The notes under the pieces were generated by a model that ran no database searches, was not told the DNA's origin, and saw nothing but the letters and a program-made list of their open reading frames with translations. 64,000 nucleotides of DNA from CAG-103 sp905215475 (GTDB lineage Bacteria > Bacillota > Clostridia > Oscillospirales > Oscillospiraceae). Shown piece after piece: positions 8,454 to 14,929 of the stretch (its first letter is position 1; each line of letters begins with the position of its first letter). A program made the position numbers and the translations under genes. Location of the stretch: positions 62,001 to 126,000 of the forward strand of contig CAJMPW010000004.1 in NCBI GenBank assembly GCA_905215475.1, written 5' to 3'.

Positions 8454-9932
8454 TTATTGTGAATAACTCTGTTTGGCCACGAACGCCTGGAATTCGCCGT
8501 AGCTCGTGAAGAACTTGTGCGTGCCGGACTCCGAATCGAGCGCATAGTACAGCGCCTTCGTGCTCGCCGGCGAGAGCGTTGCCTTGATGGACGCAAGACC
8601 GGGGTTTGCGATCGGTGTCGGCGGCAGGCCCTTGTTCTGGTAGGTGTTGTAGGGGCTGTCGATCTTTGTGTCCTCCACGGTGAGCACATCCTTATGCTCC
8701 GGCAGGACGTACATGATCGTCGAGTCGATCTGCAGCGGCATTCCCGCTTCGATACGGTTATAGATGACAGCGGCGATCATGGCGCGCTCATCGTCGTTGG
8801 CCGCTTCCTTTTCGATCATGGACGCGACCGTGACAACCTCCTGCATAGACATGCCGCGCTCATCCGCCTTTTCGAGCATTTCGGCCGTGATGCGGTTGTG
8901 GAAGTTCTCGAGGAACTTGTTGATGGCGCTCGAGGCCTGCATACCCTGATAGAACTCATACGTATCCGGGAACAGGAAGCCCTCCAGACGCTTGGCGTCT
9001 CCCTGCTTGCTCTGATCCAGGAACGAGTAGTTGTAGGAGTAGTTCGCAGCGGCATCCATGAGGTCATCGTACGAGCAGACGTTTTCCTGCTCAAGCTTGC
9101 GGAAGATCTGCTCCATCGAATAGCCCTCGGGGATGGTGACCTTGGTCGTGACCATTGCGCCCGAGCCGACCTGCATCTTCTTGACGAGCGCGCGGTAATC
9201 GTAGTTCGTGCTCAGCTCATACGTGCCGGGGTCGATCTTCGTCTTTGCGTGCGAGACGCTGCAATAGAGCTGGAAGAGTCCCTTGTACTTGATGATGCCG
9301 GCGTCCTTGAGCTGCTTTGCCACATAGCCGACGCTGACCTGATGACCGGTACGCTCCTTGGCATTGCCCTCGGAGTCCGTGTAGGAAATCGTGATATCCT
9401 TAAATTCCGCCTTGTCGAGCGTGATCGTCGCCGTGACGGGCTCTTTGTTGAGCGCGAGCACGTCCGACGCCGCCATCCAGCCGACACAGGCGAGAATGAT
9501 GCTGACGCTGACGACGAAGGCGAAATAGATCAGTCCGCCGAGACAGCCGCTGCGCCCGGCGCGCTGCTGCGCCTCCGGCTCCTGCACAGGGCGGGATGCC
9601 GGCTGGCGGCGCACGGCGTGCGTCTGCTCCGGCTGCGGCCGGGCGGGGCGCTCGGCATGCGTCTGCTCCGGCTGCGGACGGGCTGGGCGCACGGCGTGCG
9701 GCTGACCCTCCGGCTGTGCCGGACGGGTGGGGCGCTCGGCGCTGCACCGGGCATTCGGCTGCTCCGGGTGCGGGTGCGCCGCGTGCTGCTGTGCCGGACG
9801 CGGACGGGCAGCGCGCGGCTGACCCTCCGGCTGTGCCGGACGGCGACGGGCAGGCTGCGCCGGACGCTGCGGACGGGACGGCTCCCGTTCGTCGCGGAAC
9901 AGCTCATCAAAGTTCTTAAAATGATCGGCCAT
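8454..9932 (-). CDS. mltG: Endolytic transglycosylase MltG, with Pro/Arg/Gln-rich cytoplasmic tail
   Basis: Membrane-anchored lytic transglycosylase that cuts nascent glycan strands and sets their length. 492 residues, longer than the usual 340-380 because of about 125 N-terminal residues rich in Pro, Ala, Arg and Gln, with a 13-residue unit RPARPQPEQTHA(V/E) at 82-94 and 95-107. A transmembrane helix follows (about 130-152), then a LysM-like region and the YceG catalytic domain with ASMIEKEAANDDER (about 370-383), which carries the catalytic Glu, and AAVIYNRI. The tail should be cytoplasmic and disordered. The start has GGGAG before ATG. The upstream gene is on the other strand, so mltG begins its own transcript. 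Confidence 0.93.
   Translation of the reverse strand: MADHFKNFDELFRDEREPSRPQRPAQPARRRPAQPEGQPRAARPRPAQQHAAHPHPEQPNARCSAERPTRPAQPEGQPHAVRPARPQPEQTHAERPARPQPEQTHAVRRQPASRPVQEPEAQQRAGRSGCLGGLIYFAFVVSVSIILACVGWMAASDVLALNKEPVTATITLDKAEFKDITISYTDSEGNAKERTGHQVSVGYVAKQLKDAGIIKYKGLFQLYCSVSHAKTKIDPGTYELSTNYDYRALVKKMQVGSGAMVTTKVTIPEGYSMEQIFRKLEQENVCSYDDLMDAAANYSYNYSFLDQSKQGDAKRLEGFLFPDTYEFYQGMQASSAINKFLENFHNRITAEMLEKADERGMSMQEVVTVASMIEKEAANDDERAMIAAVIYNRIEAGMPLQIDSTIMYVLPEHKDVLTVEDTKIDSPYNTYQNKGLPPTPIANPGLASIKATLSPASTKALYYALDSESGTHKFFTSYGEFQAFVAKQSYSQ
9612..9689 (-). repeat. Two 39-bp tandem units within mltG
   Basis: The two adjacent units encode the 13-residue repeat described for mltG. Related but diverged Pro-Ala-Gln-Pro-Glu-Gly units lie on both sides, suggesting that the tail grew by repeated duplication. 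Confidence 0.65.
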
Positions 9933-10134
9933 GGCTTGATCTCCCTGTCAACATGGAATGCGTCCCTGCCGCCGTGCAGCGCAGGAACTCCCCTTCCCCT
10001 TCGGGCATAAGATAAGGCGACGGACGGAAACGGCGCCGTTTGTCCGGTCATGCCGGAAAACTTCGCGTCAGATCCATGCACCGCGCGGGGTCTGGCTGCG
10101 CAAAAATCCGTTGCGCGGAGAAAGGGTTTTGGTT
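9933..10134. other. Divergent intergenic region between mltG and the 42-aa peptide gene
   Basis: About 200 bp between divergently transcribed genes. It must hold both promoters, but I see no good -35/-10 pair for either direction. A GAAAGG-like ribosome-binding site precedes the plus-strand ATG. The GCATAAGAT around 10004 is reminiscent of sporulation-sigma -10 elements but lacks a matching -35. Confidence 0.4.
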
Positions 10135-10263
10135 ATGTGCTGCGCAAATAATAACAACAGCTGTCTGTGGATCATCCTCATTCTGATCCTGCTCTTCTGC
10201 TGCGGCGGCAGCTGGGGCAACTGCGGCTGCGAGAACAACAACGGCTGCGGCTGCGGCTGCTAA
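10135..10263 (+). CDS. 42-residue Cys/Asn/Gly-rich single-span membrane peptide, unknown
   Basis: Begins MCCANNNNSC, then a hydrophobic helix (about residues 11-22, LWIILILILLFC), then CCGGSWGNCGCENNN and a GC repeat to the end. Nine of 42 residues are Cys. The ATG is preceded by a GGAGAAAGG site, and an intrinsic terminator follows, so this is a real, self-contained transcription unit, too short for many gene finders. Similar short Asn/Cys/Gly peptides with one membrane helix occur in other Firmicutes, some linked to spore or cell-surface layers, but I cannot name a family. The Cys clusters could bind metal or form disulfides. Its stop overlaps the stop of the convergent gene by 2 bp. Confidence 0.72.
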   Translation: MCCANNNNSCLWIILILILLFCCGGSWGNCGCENNNGCGCGC

Positions 10264-10868
10264 CAACCGCTGAGGGATCGGGGCTCCTCCGGGAGCCCCG
10301 GTTTTTCCTGTGGGCACAAAACGCCCTGTTCTGTTATGACGGCCGCGACCGGCATATCGTTCCACGCCGTCGGCAGCGCGTCGAGCAAAAACGCCGCGCG
10401 GATGAGCCCCACGGTGCAGCAGTCGAGCTGCGCGAGACAGCGGTCATAGTACCCGCCGCCGCGGCCGAGACGCCGCCCCGCGCGGTCATAGGCAAGCGCC
10501 GGGACAAGCATCAGATCGCCGGGCTGCGGCTGCAGCACCGGTGCGCTGCGCGGCGGCTGCGGGATGCCGTAGCGTCCGGGCACGAGCGCACCGTCATAGC
10601 GCGCAAAATACATCTGTCCGCCGGCCTCCGGGACCGGAAGCGCCACCGTTTTTCCGCGGCGGCGCGCCTGCGCGAGAATGGCGTGCGTATCCACCTCTGG
10701 CACAACGCTGCAATAGGCAAAGATCCGCTCCGCCGCCTGAAACTCCGGCAGCGCGAGCACCTGCATCGTGATGGCAACGTCGCACGCGGCATTGTCCGCG
10801 GGATCGCTCTGCGCAAGCTGCCGGCGCAGCGCTTCACGCAGGGTGGACTTTTCCTCGGAAATGCTCAT
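10260..10868 (-). CDS. 5-formyltetrahydrofolate cyclo-ligase family protein
   Basis: Converts 5-formyl-THF to 5,10-methenyl-THF with ATP, returning a stored folate to one-carbon metabolism. 202 residues, normal length. Motifs: KSTLREALRRQ at the start (ATP-binding basic residues), PVPEAGGQMYF, and the diagnostic LVPALAYDRAGRRLGRGGGYYDR region, which supplies the ATP and folate site. The ATG overlaps the tmk stop by 4 bp. The last 18 or so residues are encoded by DNA that also forms the terminator of the opposing peptide gene, so the C-terminus is probably not conserved. Confidence 0.92.
   Translation of the reverse strand: MSISEEKSTLREALRRQLAQSDPADNAACDVAITMQVLALPEFQAAERIFAYCSVVPEVDTHAILAQARRRGKTVALPVPEAGGQMYFARYDGALVPGRYGIPQPPRSAPVLQPQPGDLMLVPALAYDRAGRRLGRGGGYYDRCLAQLDCCTVGLIRAAFLLDALPTAWNDMPVAAVITEQGVLCPQEKPGLPEEPRSLSGC
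10279..10306 (+). terminator. Terminator of the 42-aa peptide gene
   Basis: CGGGGCTCC pairs with GGGAGCCCCG around a short loop and is followed by five Ts. It lies inside the 3' coding end of the convergent 5-FCL gene. Confidence 0.75.
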
Positions 10869-11533
10869 AGGGCGCTGCGGATGATCGAGAAGATCTCCTC
10901 GTGCTTTTCCTCGAGCTCACGCTCCGCGCCGTCTTTCATGAACGGCACGACCGTCCAGCCGTAGTGCGCGGCGGCAAGGCGGCCGATGCGCAGGCAGTTT
11001 TCCAGATACGCCGCATCCTGCTCATGGATGTCGGCCTTGGTGTTTTGCTTTTCCTGCCGGTGCTGCATCCGCTTGAGCGAGGTCGGCAGGTCCACGTCCA
11101 GATAGAGCACCAGATCCGGGCGCGGCAGGCCCAGCTTGCCGTACTCGAGATCATACAGCCAGTCGAAAAACGCCGGCAGCTCCGCCTCGGGCAGCTTCGA
11201 GCCCTGATGGATGGCGTTGGAGGTCGTGTAGCGATCCGAGAGGATCAGGCCGCCGTTTTCATAGATCTCGCCCCAGTCGGTGCGGTAGGACGCATAGCGG
11301 TCGACCGCGAAAAACGTGGACGCGGCATAGGCGTTGACGTCCGACGGGTGCGTGCCGAACGCGCCGTTGAGGTACATCCGGATCAGCGCCGACGACTCCT
11401 GGTCGTAGCGCGGGAACACAATATGATGGTAGGCCATGCCCGCCTCATCAAAACGCGAGCACAGGCGGCGGTACTGCGCGGACTTTCCGCTGCCGTCGAT
11501 GCCCTCCAATACGATCAGTTTACCCTTCGCCAT
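10865..11533 (-). CDS. tmk: Thymidylate kinase family protein
   Basis: Phosphorylates dTMP to dTDP. 222 residues. P-loop IVLEGIDGSGKS at residues 6-17, the DRY motif in LSDRYTTSNAIHQG, and the lid region LKRMQHRQEKQNTKADIHE. It is the longer variant seen in many Clostridia, whose sequence differs from E. coli Tmk, so a related nucleoside-monophosphate specificity cannot be fully excluded. The ATG at 11533 (GGGGGAAG site) is used rather than an upstream in-frame codon; it overlaps the end of tagA by 14 bp. It sits third in a sirtuin-tagA-tmk-5-FCL run. Confidence 0.88.
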   Translation of the reverse strand: MAKGKLIVLEGIDGSGKSAQYRRLCSRFDEAGMAYHHIVFPRYDQESSALIRMYLNGAFGTHPSDVNAYAASTFFAVDRYASYRTDWGEIYENGGLILSDRYTTSNAIHQGSKLPEAELPAFFDWLYDLEYGKLGLPRPDLVLYLDVDLPTSLKRMQHRQEKQNTKADIHEQDAAYLENCLRIGRLAAAHYGWTVVPFMKDGAERELEEKHEEIFSIIRSAL

Positions 11534-12260
11534 GGTGTTTCTTCCCCCGCAGCTTGCGGCTGATGGCCGCAAACAGGAATTTCGGCAATTTCATCATGCG
11601 GCCGATGCGCTTCGGCTCTTTGATGAGCCGGTAAAACCACTCGAGACCGAGCTTCTGAAAAAACTTCGGCGCGCGCTTGACGTTGCCGGCAAATACGTCC
11701 AGACTGCCGCCGAGCCCCGCCATAAGACCGACGCGCAGACGCGGGGCGTTGCGCTGCATCCACAGCTCCTGCTTCGGCGCGCCAAGGCACACAAGCAGCA
11801 GATCCGGCTGCACGGCATTGATCTTCTCCACAACGGGATCATCGTCCTGAAAATAGCCGTCGTTCGTGCCGGCGATGACGAGACCGGGAAACCGCTCGCG
11901 CAGCTTCTCGCCCGCAGCGTCGGCGACGCCGGGCTTCGCGCCGAGCAAAAACACGCTCTTGCCCTCGCGGCCCATCTGCGTCATCAGCGCCGCGGCAAAG
12001 TCGATGCCCGGCAGCTTCGCGCGCAGCGGCGTGCCGAGGATCTTCGCGCCGTAGATCACGCCGATGCCGTCCGGCAGGACAAGGTCCGCTCCCTGCACGG
12101 CCTGCATGGCCGCCGCATCCTCGCGGCAGAGCATCACGATCTCGGGATTCGGCGTGACGACATAGGCCGCGCGCCGCTCCGCCATCAGGTCACGCGCACG
12201 CGCGACCGCTTCATCCATCGTCAGGCTGTCAAACCCGACGCCCATTACATCAATTCGCAT
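11520..12260 (-). CDS. tagA: WecG/TagA/CpsF-family N-acetylmannosaminyltransferase
   Basis: GT26 glycosyltransferase that adds ManNAc to lipid-linked GlcNAc, the second step of wall teichoic acid linkage-unit synthesis in Bacillus. 246 residues. Family motifs are MGVGFDSLTMDEAV at the start, VTPNPEIVMLC (containing the TxN segment), DGIGVIYGAKILG with the catalytic Asp region, LLGAKPGVA and LVCLGAPKQELWM. The C-terminal basic tail (KRAPKFFQKLGLEWFYRL) is typical and membrane-contacting. No other tag genes lie nearby; the LCP ligase at 17.8 kb could attach the finished polymer. In other clostridia the enzyme can serve other polymers. Confidence 0.9.
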   Translation of the reverse strand: MRIDVMGVGFDSLTMDEAVARARDLMAERRAAYVVTPNPEIVMLCREDAAAMQAVQGADLVLPDGIGVIYGAKILGTPLRAKLPGIDFAAALMTQMGREGKSVFLLGAKPGVADAAGEKLRERFPGLVIAGTNDGYFQDDDPVVEKINAVQPDLLLVCLGAPKQELWMQRNAPRLRVGLMAGLGGSLDVFAGNVKRAPKFFQKLGLEWFYRLIKEPKRIGRMMKLPKFLFAAISRKLRGKKHHGEG

Positions 12261-12278
12261 GAAAACCTGTTTCCTCCG

Positions 12279-12992
12279 TTATACCTGAGCAAAGACTTCG
12301 CCGATCTTCTCATGGATGATGAGATCCGCCTGCGCGTCATACGGCGTGGCGCTGCGGTTGATGAGCACCAGCTTATGCCCGGAATAGTAATTCAAAAGTC
12401 CCGCCGCGGGGTACACGGCCAGCGACGTACCGCCGACGATGAGCACCTCCGCCTCGCGGATATAGCGGATGGACTTGGACAGAACGTCCTCGTCCAGACA
12501 TTCCTCGTAAAACACGATGTCCGGCCGGATGATGCCGCCGCAGTCACAGTGCGGCACGCCGGTGCCATGGTTGACACGCTCCGCCGGGTACGGCCGGCCG
12601 CAGTGCATACAGTAGCAGCGGTGGATGCTGCCGTGCAGCTCGAGCACGTTCTTGCTCCCGGCCGCCTGATGCAGCCCGTCGATATTCTGCGTGATGACGG
12701 CCTGCAGCTTTCCCTCGCGCTCCAGCTCGGCAAGGCGCAGGTGCGCGCGGTTGGGCTTGGCGCCGTCCACAACGAGCTTGTCCCGGTGGAATTTGTAGTA
12801 TTCCTCCGGATGCGCGATGAAAAACGAGTGGCTCAGGATCGTCTCGGGCGGATAGTCATACTTCTGGTTATAGAGGCCGTCCACACTTCGAAAATCCGGG
12901 ATGCCGCTCTCGGTCGAGACACCGGCACCGCCGAAAAAGACGATGCGGTCACTGCCGTCGATCCACTGTCTGAGCTGCTGAATGTTATCCAT
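12279..12992 (-). CDS. NAD-dependent protein deacylase (sirtuin)
   Basis: Removes acetyl or other acyl groups from lysines using NAD+. 237 residues. NAD-binding GAGVSTESGIPDFRS (residues about 25-39), the catalytic ITQNIDGLHQAAGS with LELHGS (active-site His), and a zinc module with CYCMHC and HCDCGG. The ATG at 12992 follows GGAGGCGGAG; a longer frame would begin within the promoter. It is the first gene of the tagA-tmk-5-FCL run, with its own promoter. It could reverse acetyl-phosphate-driven acetylation, which would fit an acetate-producing organism with ackA, but that is inference. Confidence 0.93.
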   Translation of the reverse strand: MDNIQQLRQWIDGSDRIVFFGGAGVSTESGIPDFRSVDGLYNQKYDYPPETILSHSFFIAHPEEYYKFHRDKLVVDGAKPNRAHLRLAELEREGKLQAVITQNIDGLHQAAGSKNVLELHGSIHRCYCMHCGRPYPAERVNHGTGVPHCDCGGIIRPDIVFYEECLDEDVLSKSIRYIREAEVLIVGGTSLAVYPAAGLLNYYSGHKLVLINRSATPYDAQADLIIHEKIGEVFAQV

Positions 12993-13036
12993 GAACTCCG
13001 CCTCCCATAAAATCCGGCCGCGAACGGCCACCTTTT

Positions 13037-13065
13037 ATCATACAACGCTTTGCGCGGCGGGTCAA
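13037..13065 (-). promoter_or_regulatory. Promoter of the sirtuin operon
   Basis: Minus-strand TTGACC (13060-13065) and TATGAT (13037-13042) with a 17-bp spacer; the -35 overlaps the stop codon of the upstream HAD gene. Confidence 0.75.
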
Positions 13066-13886
13066 CGCTGCGCGAGCAGAAAGCGCTCGATGGCCTCGGC
13101 CACGCCGTCATGGTCGCAGTCGGGCATGACATACCGTGCCGCCGCCTTCACATCGTCAATGGCGTTGCCCATAGCGAGCGGCAGCCCCGCGTCACGCAGC
13201 ATCGAGCGGTCATTTTCCGAGTCGCCGATGGCGATCGCCGCGCTGACCGGGATGTTCAGACACCGGCACAGCGCCTGCAGACCGCTGCCCTTGTCGACGC
13301 CGGTGGCATTGACCTCCACGCCCGCACTCTCACACGGGACAACCCATGCGGGCGCACCCTGCACACGCGCGAGAAACTTGGCACGCTCGGCCGCGTCCGC
13401 AAAGTAAAAGTCGAGCTTCTCGACTGGGTAAGGCGCGGCAAGGAAGCTGCGCTCCATCTCCTCGGCAGCCGTGCCGTTGGCCTTGAAATTATCCACATAG
13501 GCGTCCATGCCGAAATGCTGCGAGTCATTGAGCAGCTCCGGCCGATAGAGTGCCTCACCGTTGGAAAAGATGATCGGAAAGCCGTCGAGCCCGACAAATG
13601 CACGCATGACGCCCGCCGCGGTATCGGCAGCGATGTTCTGCGACGAGATGATGCGGTTTTCCACACAGTCAGCCACGGCTGCGCCGCTGGACGTGATGGC
13701 ATAGCGCATGGCCGGAAACTGACGCATATACGGTGCGATCTGCCGGTAGCAGCGCCCGGTCGACATGACGACATGGTATCCGCGCGCAAGTGCCTGCGTC
13801 ACGGCGGCAGCTGTGCGCGGGGTGATCTCCTTTTTCGAGTTGAGCAACGTGCCGTCCATATCGACGGCGATGAGCTGATAGGCCAT
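13062..13886 (-). CDS. Cof-type HAD-superfamily phosphatase
   Basis: 274 residues. HAD motif I is LIAVDMDGTLL near the N-terminus, motif II is MSTGR, and motif IV is AIGDSENDRSML near residue 218, with a C2-type cap between. Such enzymes dephosphorylate sugar phosphates, FMN or similar small molecules; the substrate cannot be read from sequence. The ATG at 13886 has a GAAAGGA site; the frame upstream of it runs through a promoter and is not used. It is monocistronic or reads into the sirtuin gene. Confidence 0.9.
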   Translation of the reverse strand: MAYQLIAVDMDGTLLNSKKEITPRTAAAVTQALARGYHVVMSTGRCYRQIAPYMRQFPAMRYAITSSGAAVADCVENRIISSQNIAADTAAGVMRAFVGLDGFPIIFSNGEALYRPELLNDSQHFGMDAYVDNFKANGTAAEEMERSFLAAPYPVEKLDFYFADAAERAKFLARVQGAPAWVVPCESAGVEVNATGVDKGSGLQALCRCLNIPVSAAIAIGDSENDRSMLRDAGLPLAMGNAIDDVKAAARYVMPDCDHDGVAEAIERFLLAQR

Positions 13887-13920
13887 GGAACGTTCCTTTC
13901 TGCACAATTTCACAGTGTAT

Positions 13921-13949
13921 ATTGTACTCATTTTGACCCGATGTGTCAA
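13921..13949 (-). promoter_or_regulatory. Promoter of the HAD phosphatase gene
   Basis: Minus-strand TTGACA (13944-13949) and TACAAT (13921-13926), 17-bp spacer, directly back to back with the plus-strand promoter at 13965. Confidence 0.8.
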
Positions 13950-13964
13950 CCGTCCGCGCGGGAC

Positions 13965-13993
13965 TTGAACCGACGGCGCAAAGCCGCTATAAT
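13965..13993 (+). promoter_or_regulatory. Promoter of the YbaK-type deacylase gene
   Basis: TTGAAC (13965-13970) and TATAAT (13988-13993) with a 17-bp spacer, 31 bp before the ATG; AAGGAG lies at 14012-14017. Confidence 0.85.
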
Positions 13994-14024
13994 AGCGGCA
14001 GACTGCTTTTCAAGGAGTGACACC

Positions 14025-14588
14025 ATGTTTGTTGACCAAACCGTATATCACGGCCGGGCCGAGGACGCGAACCGGCTCGATAAGGAGCTGCGCTGCTACG
14101 ACCTGCTCGATCGTCTGGGGCTGAGCTATGATCGCGTCGATCACGACACCGCCGACACGATCGAGGCCTGCGCCGCCGTGGAGCAGGTGCTGGGTGCCGG
14201 GATCTGCAAGAATCTCTTTCTCACGAACCGGCAGCAGACGGCGTTTTACCTGCTGCTGATGCCGGGGCACAAGCCGTTTCGCACGAAGGATCTCTCGCAC
14301 CAGATCGGCAGCGCGCGGCTGTCGTTTGCCTCCCCGGAGCATATGCTTGAGCTGCTGGATATCACGCCCGGCTCTGTGAGCGTGCTTGGTCTGATGAACG
14401 ACCGCGACGCGCGCGTGCGGCTGCTCATCGACCGCGACCTGCTGGACGATGCGTACCTCTGCTGCCACCCGTGCATCAACACATCCACGCTCAAGCTGCG
14501 CATGGCGGACGCCGTCGACGTGCTCATCCCGGCGCTGGCACACGCGCCGACATATGTCGACCTGCCGGTATATGCCCCGGAGACCTGA
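14025..14588 (+). CDS. YbaK/ProX-type aminoacyl-tRNA deacylase
   Basis: Trans-editing enzyme that hydrolyses mischarged tRNA, related to YbaK and to ProX, which clears Ala-tRNA-Pro. 187 residues. Visible elements are the HDTADTIEACAAVEQVLG region, CKNLFLTNRQQT with the conserved Lys that coordinates substrate, the RLSFASPEHMLELLDITPGSVSVLGLMND core and CHPCINTSTLKL near the end (the family's His-Pro and Asn/Thr motif). The C-terminal pattern fits ProX (Ala-tRNA-Pro) better than Cys-tRNA-Pro YbaK. The start is fixed by a consensus promoter and AAGGAG; the long frame upstream has no coding support. Confidence 0.88.
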   Translation: MFVDQTVYHGRAEDANRLDKELRCYDLLDRLGLSYDRVDHDTADTIEACAAVEQVLGAGICKNLFLTNRQQTAFYLLLMPGHKPFRTKDLSHQIGSARLSFASPEHMLELLDITPGSVSVLGLMNDRDARVRLLIDRDLLDDAYLCCHPCINTSTLKLRMADAVDVLIPALAHAPTYVDLPVYAPET

Positions 14589-14599
14589 GGCATGAAAAG

Positions 14600-14634
14600 A
14601 AAAAAATCCTGCATCCTCGGATGCAGGATTTTTT
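14600..14634. terminator. Bidirectional terminator between the deacylase gene and rpsU
   Basis: ATCCTGCATCC pairs with GGATGCAGGAT with As on the left and six Ts on the right, so it works for both converging transcripts. Confidence 0.9.
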
Positions 14635-14639
14635 ATGAC

Positions 14640-14825
14640 TTAGTAGTAGCGCTTGTTCTTGTTCTTACGAGCAGCCTCCGACTTTTTGCGGCGACGCACG
14701 CTGGGGCTCTGGTAGTACTCCTTGCGGCGCAGATCGGACATGACGCCGGCCTTGGCACAGCTGCGCTTAAATCTCTTGAGCGCGTTGTCCAGAGACTCAT
14801 TCTCCTTGACGTAGATTTCAGACAT
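14640..14825 (-). CDS. rpsU: 30S ribosomal protein bS21
   Basis: Small-subunit protein that aids mRNA recognition. 61 residues, typical length. MSEIYVKENESLDNALKRFKR start, then the basic helix with VRRRKKSEAARKNKNKRYY ending, characteristic of Firmicute bS21. The ATG at 14825 lies after GGAGGGAGGG; an upstream in-frame codon adds 13 residues not found in the family. It is transcribed alone from a perfect consensus promoter and ends at a bidirectional terminator. Confidence 0.97.
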   Translation of the reverse strand: MSEIYVKENESLDNALKRFKRSCAKAGVMSDLRRKEYYQSPSVRRRKKSEAARKNKNKRYY

Positions 14826-14893
14826 TTTATTCCCTCCCTCCAAATACGCCTTGCGGCGCTTCAAGGGCCATCATGCATGGCTTTAGCGTTAAC

Positions 14894-14922
14894 ATTATAA
14901 TTGCTATCACGCCGAATGTCAA
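14894..14922 (-). promoter_or_regulatory. Consensus promoter of rpsU
   Basis: Minus-strand TTGACA (14917-14922) and TATAAT (14894-14899) with exactly 17 bp between: a full match to the vegetative consensus, immediately after the leuS stop. Confidence 0.9.
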
Positions 14923-14929
14923 GATGAAG

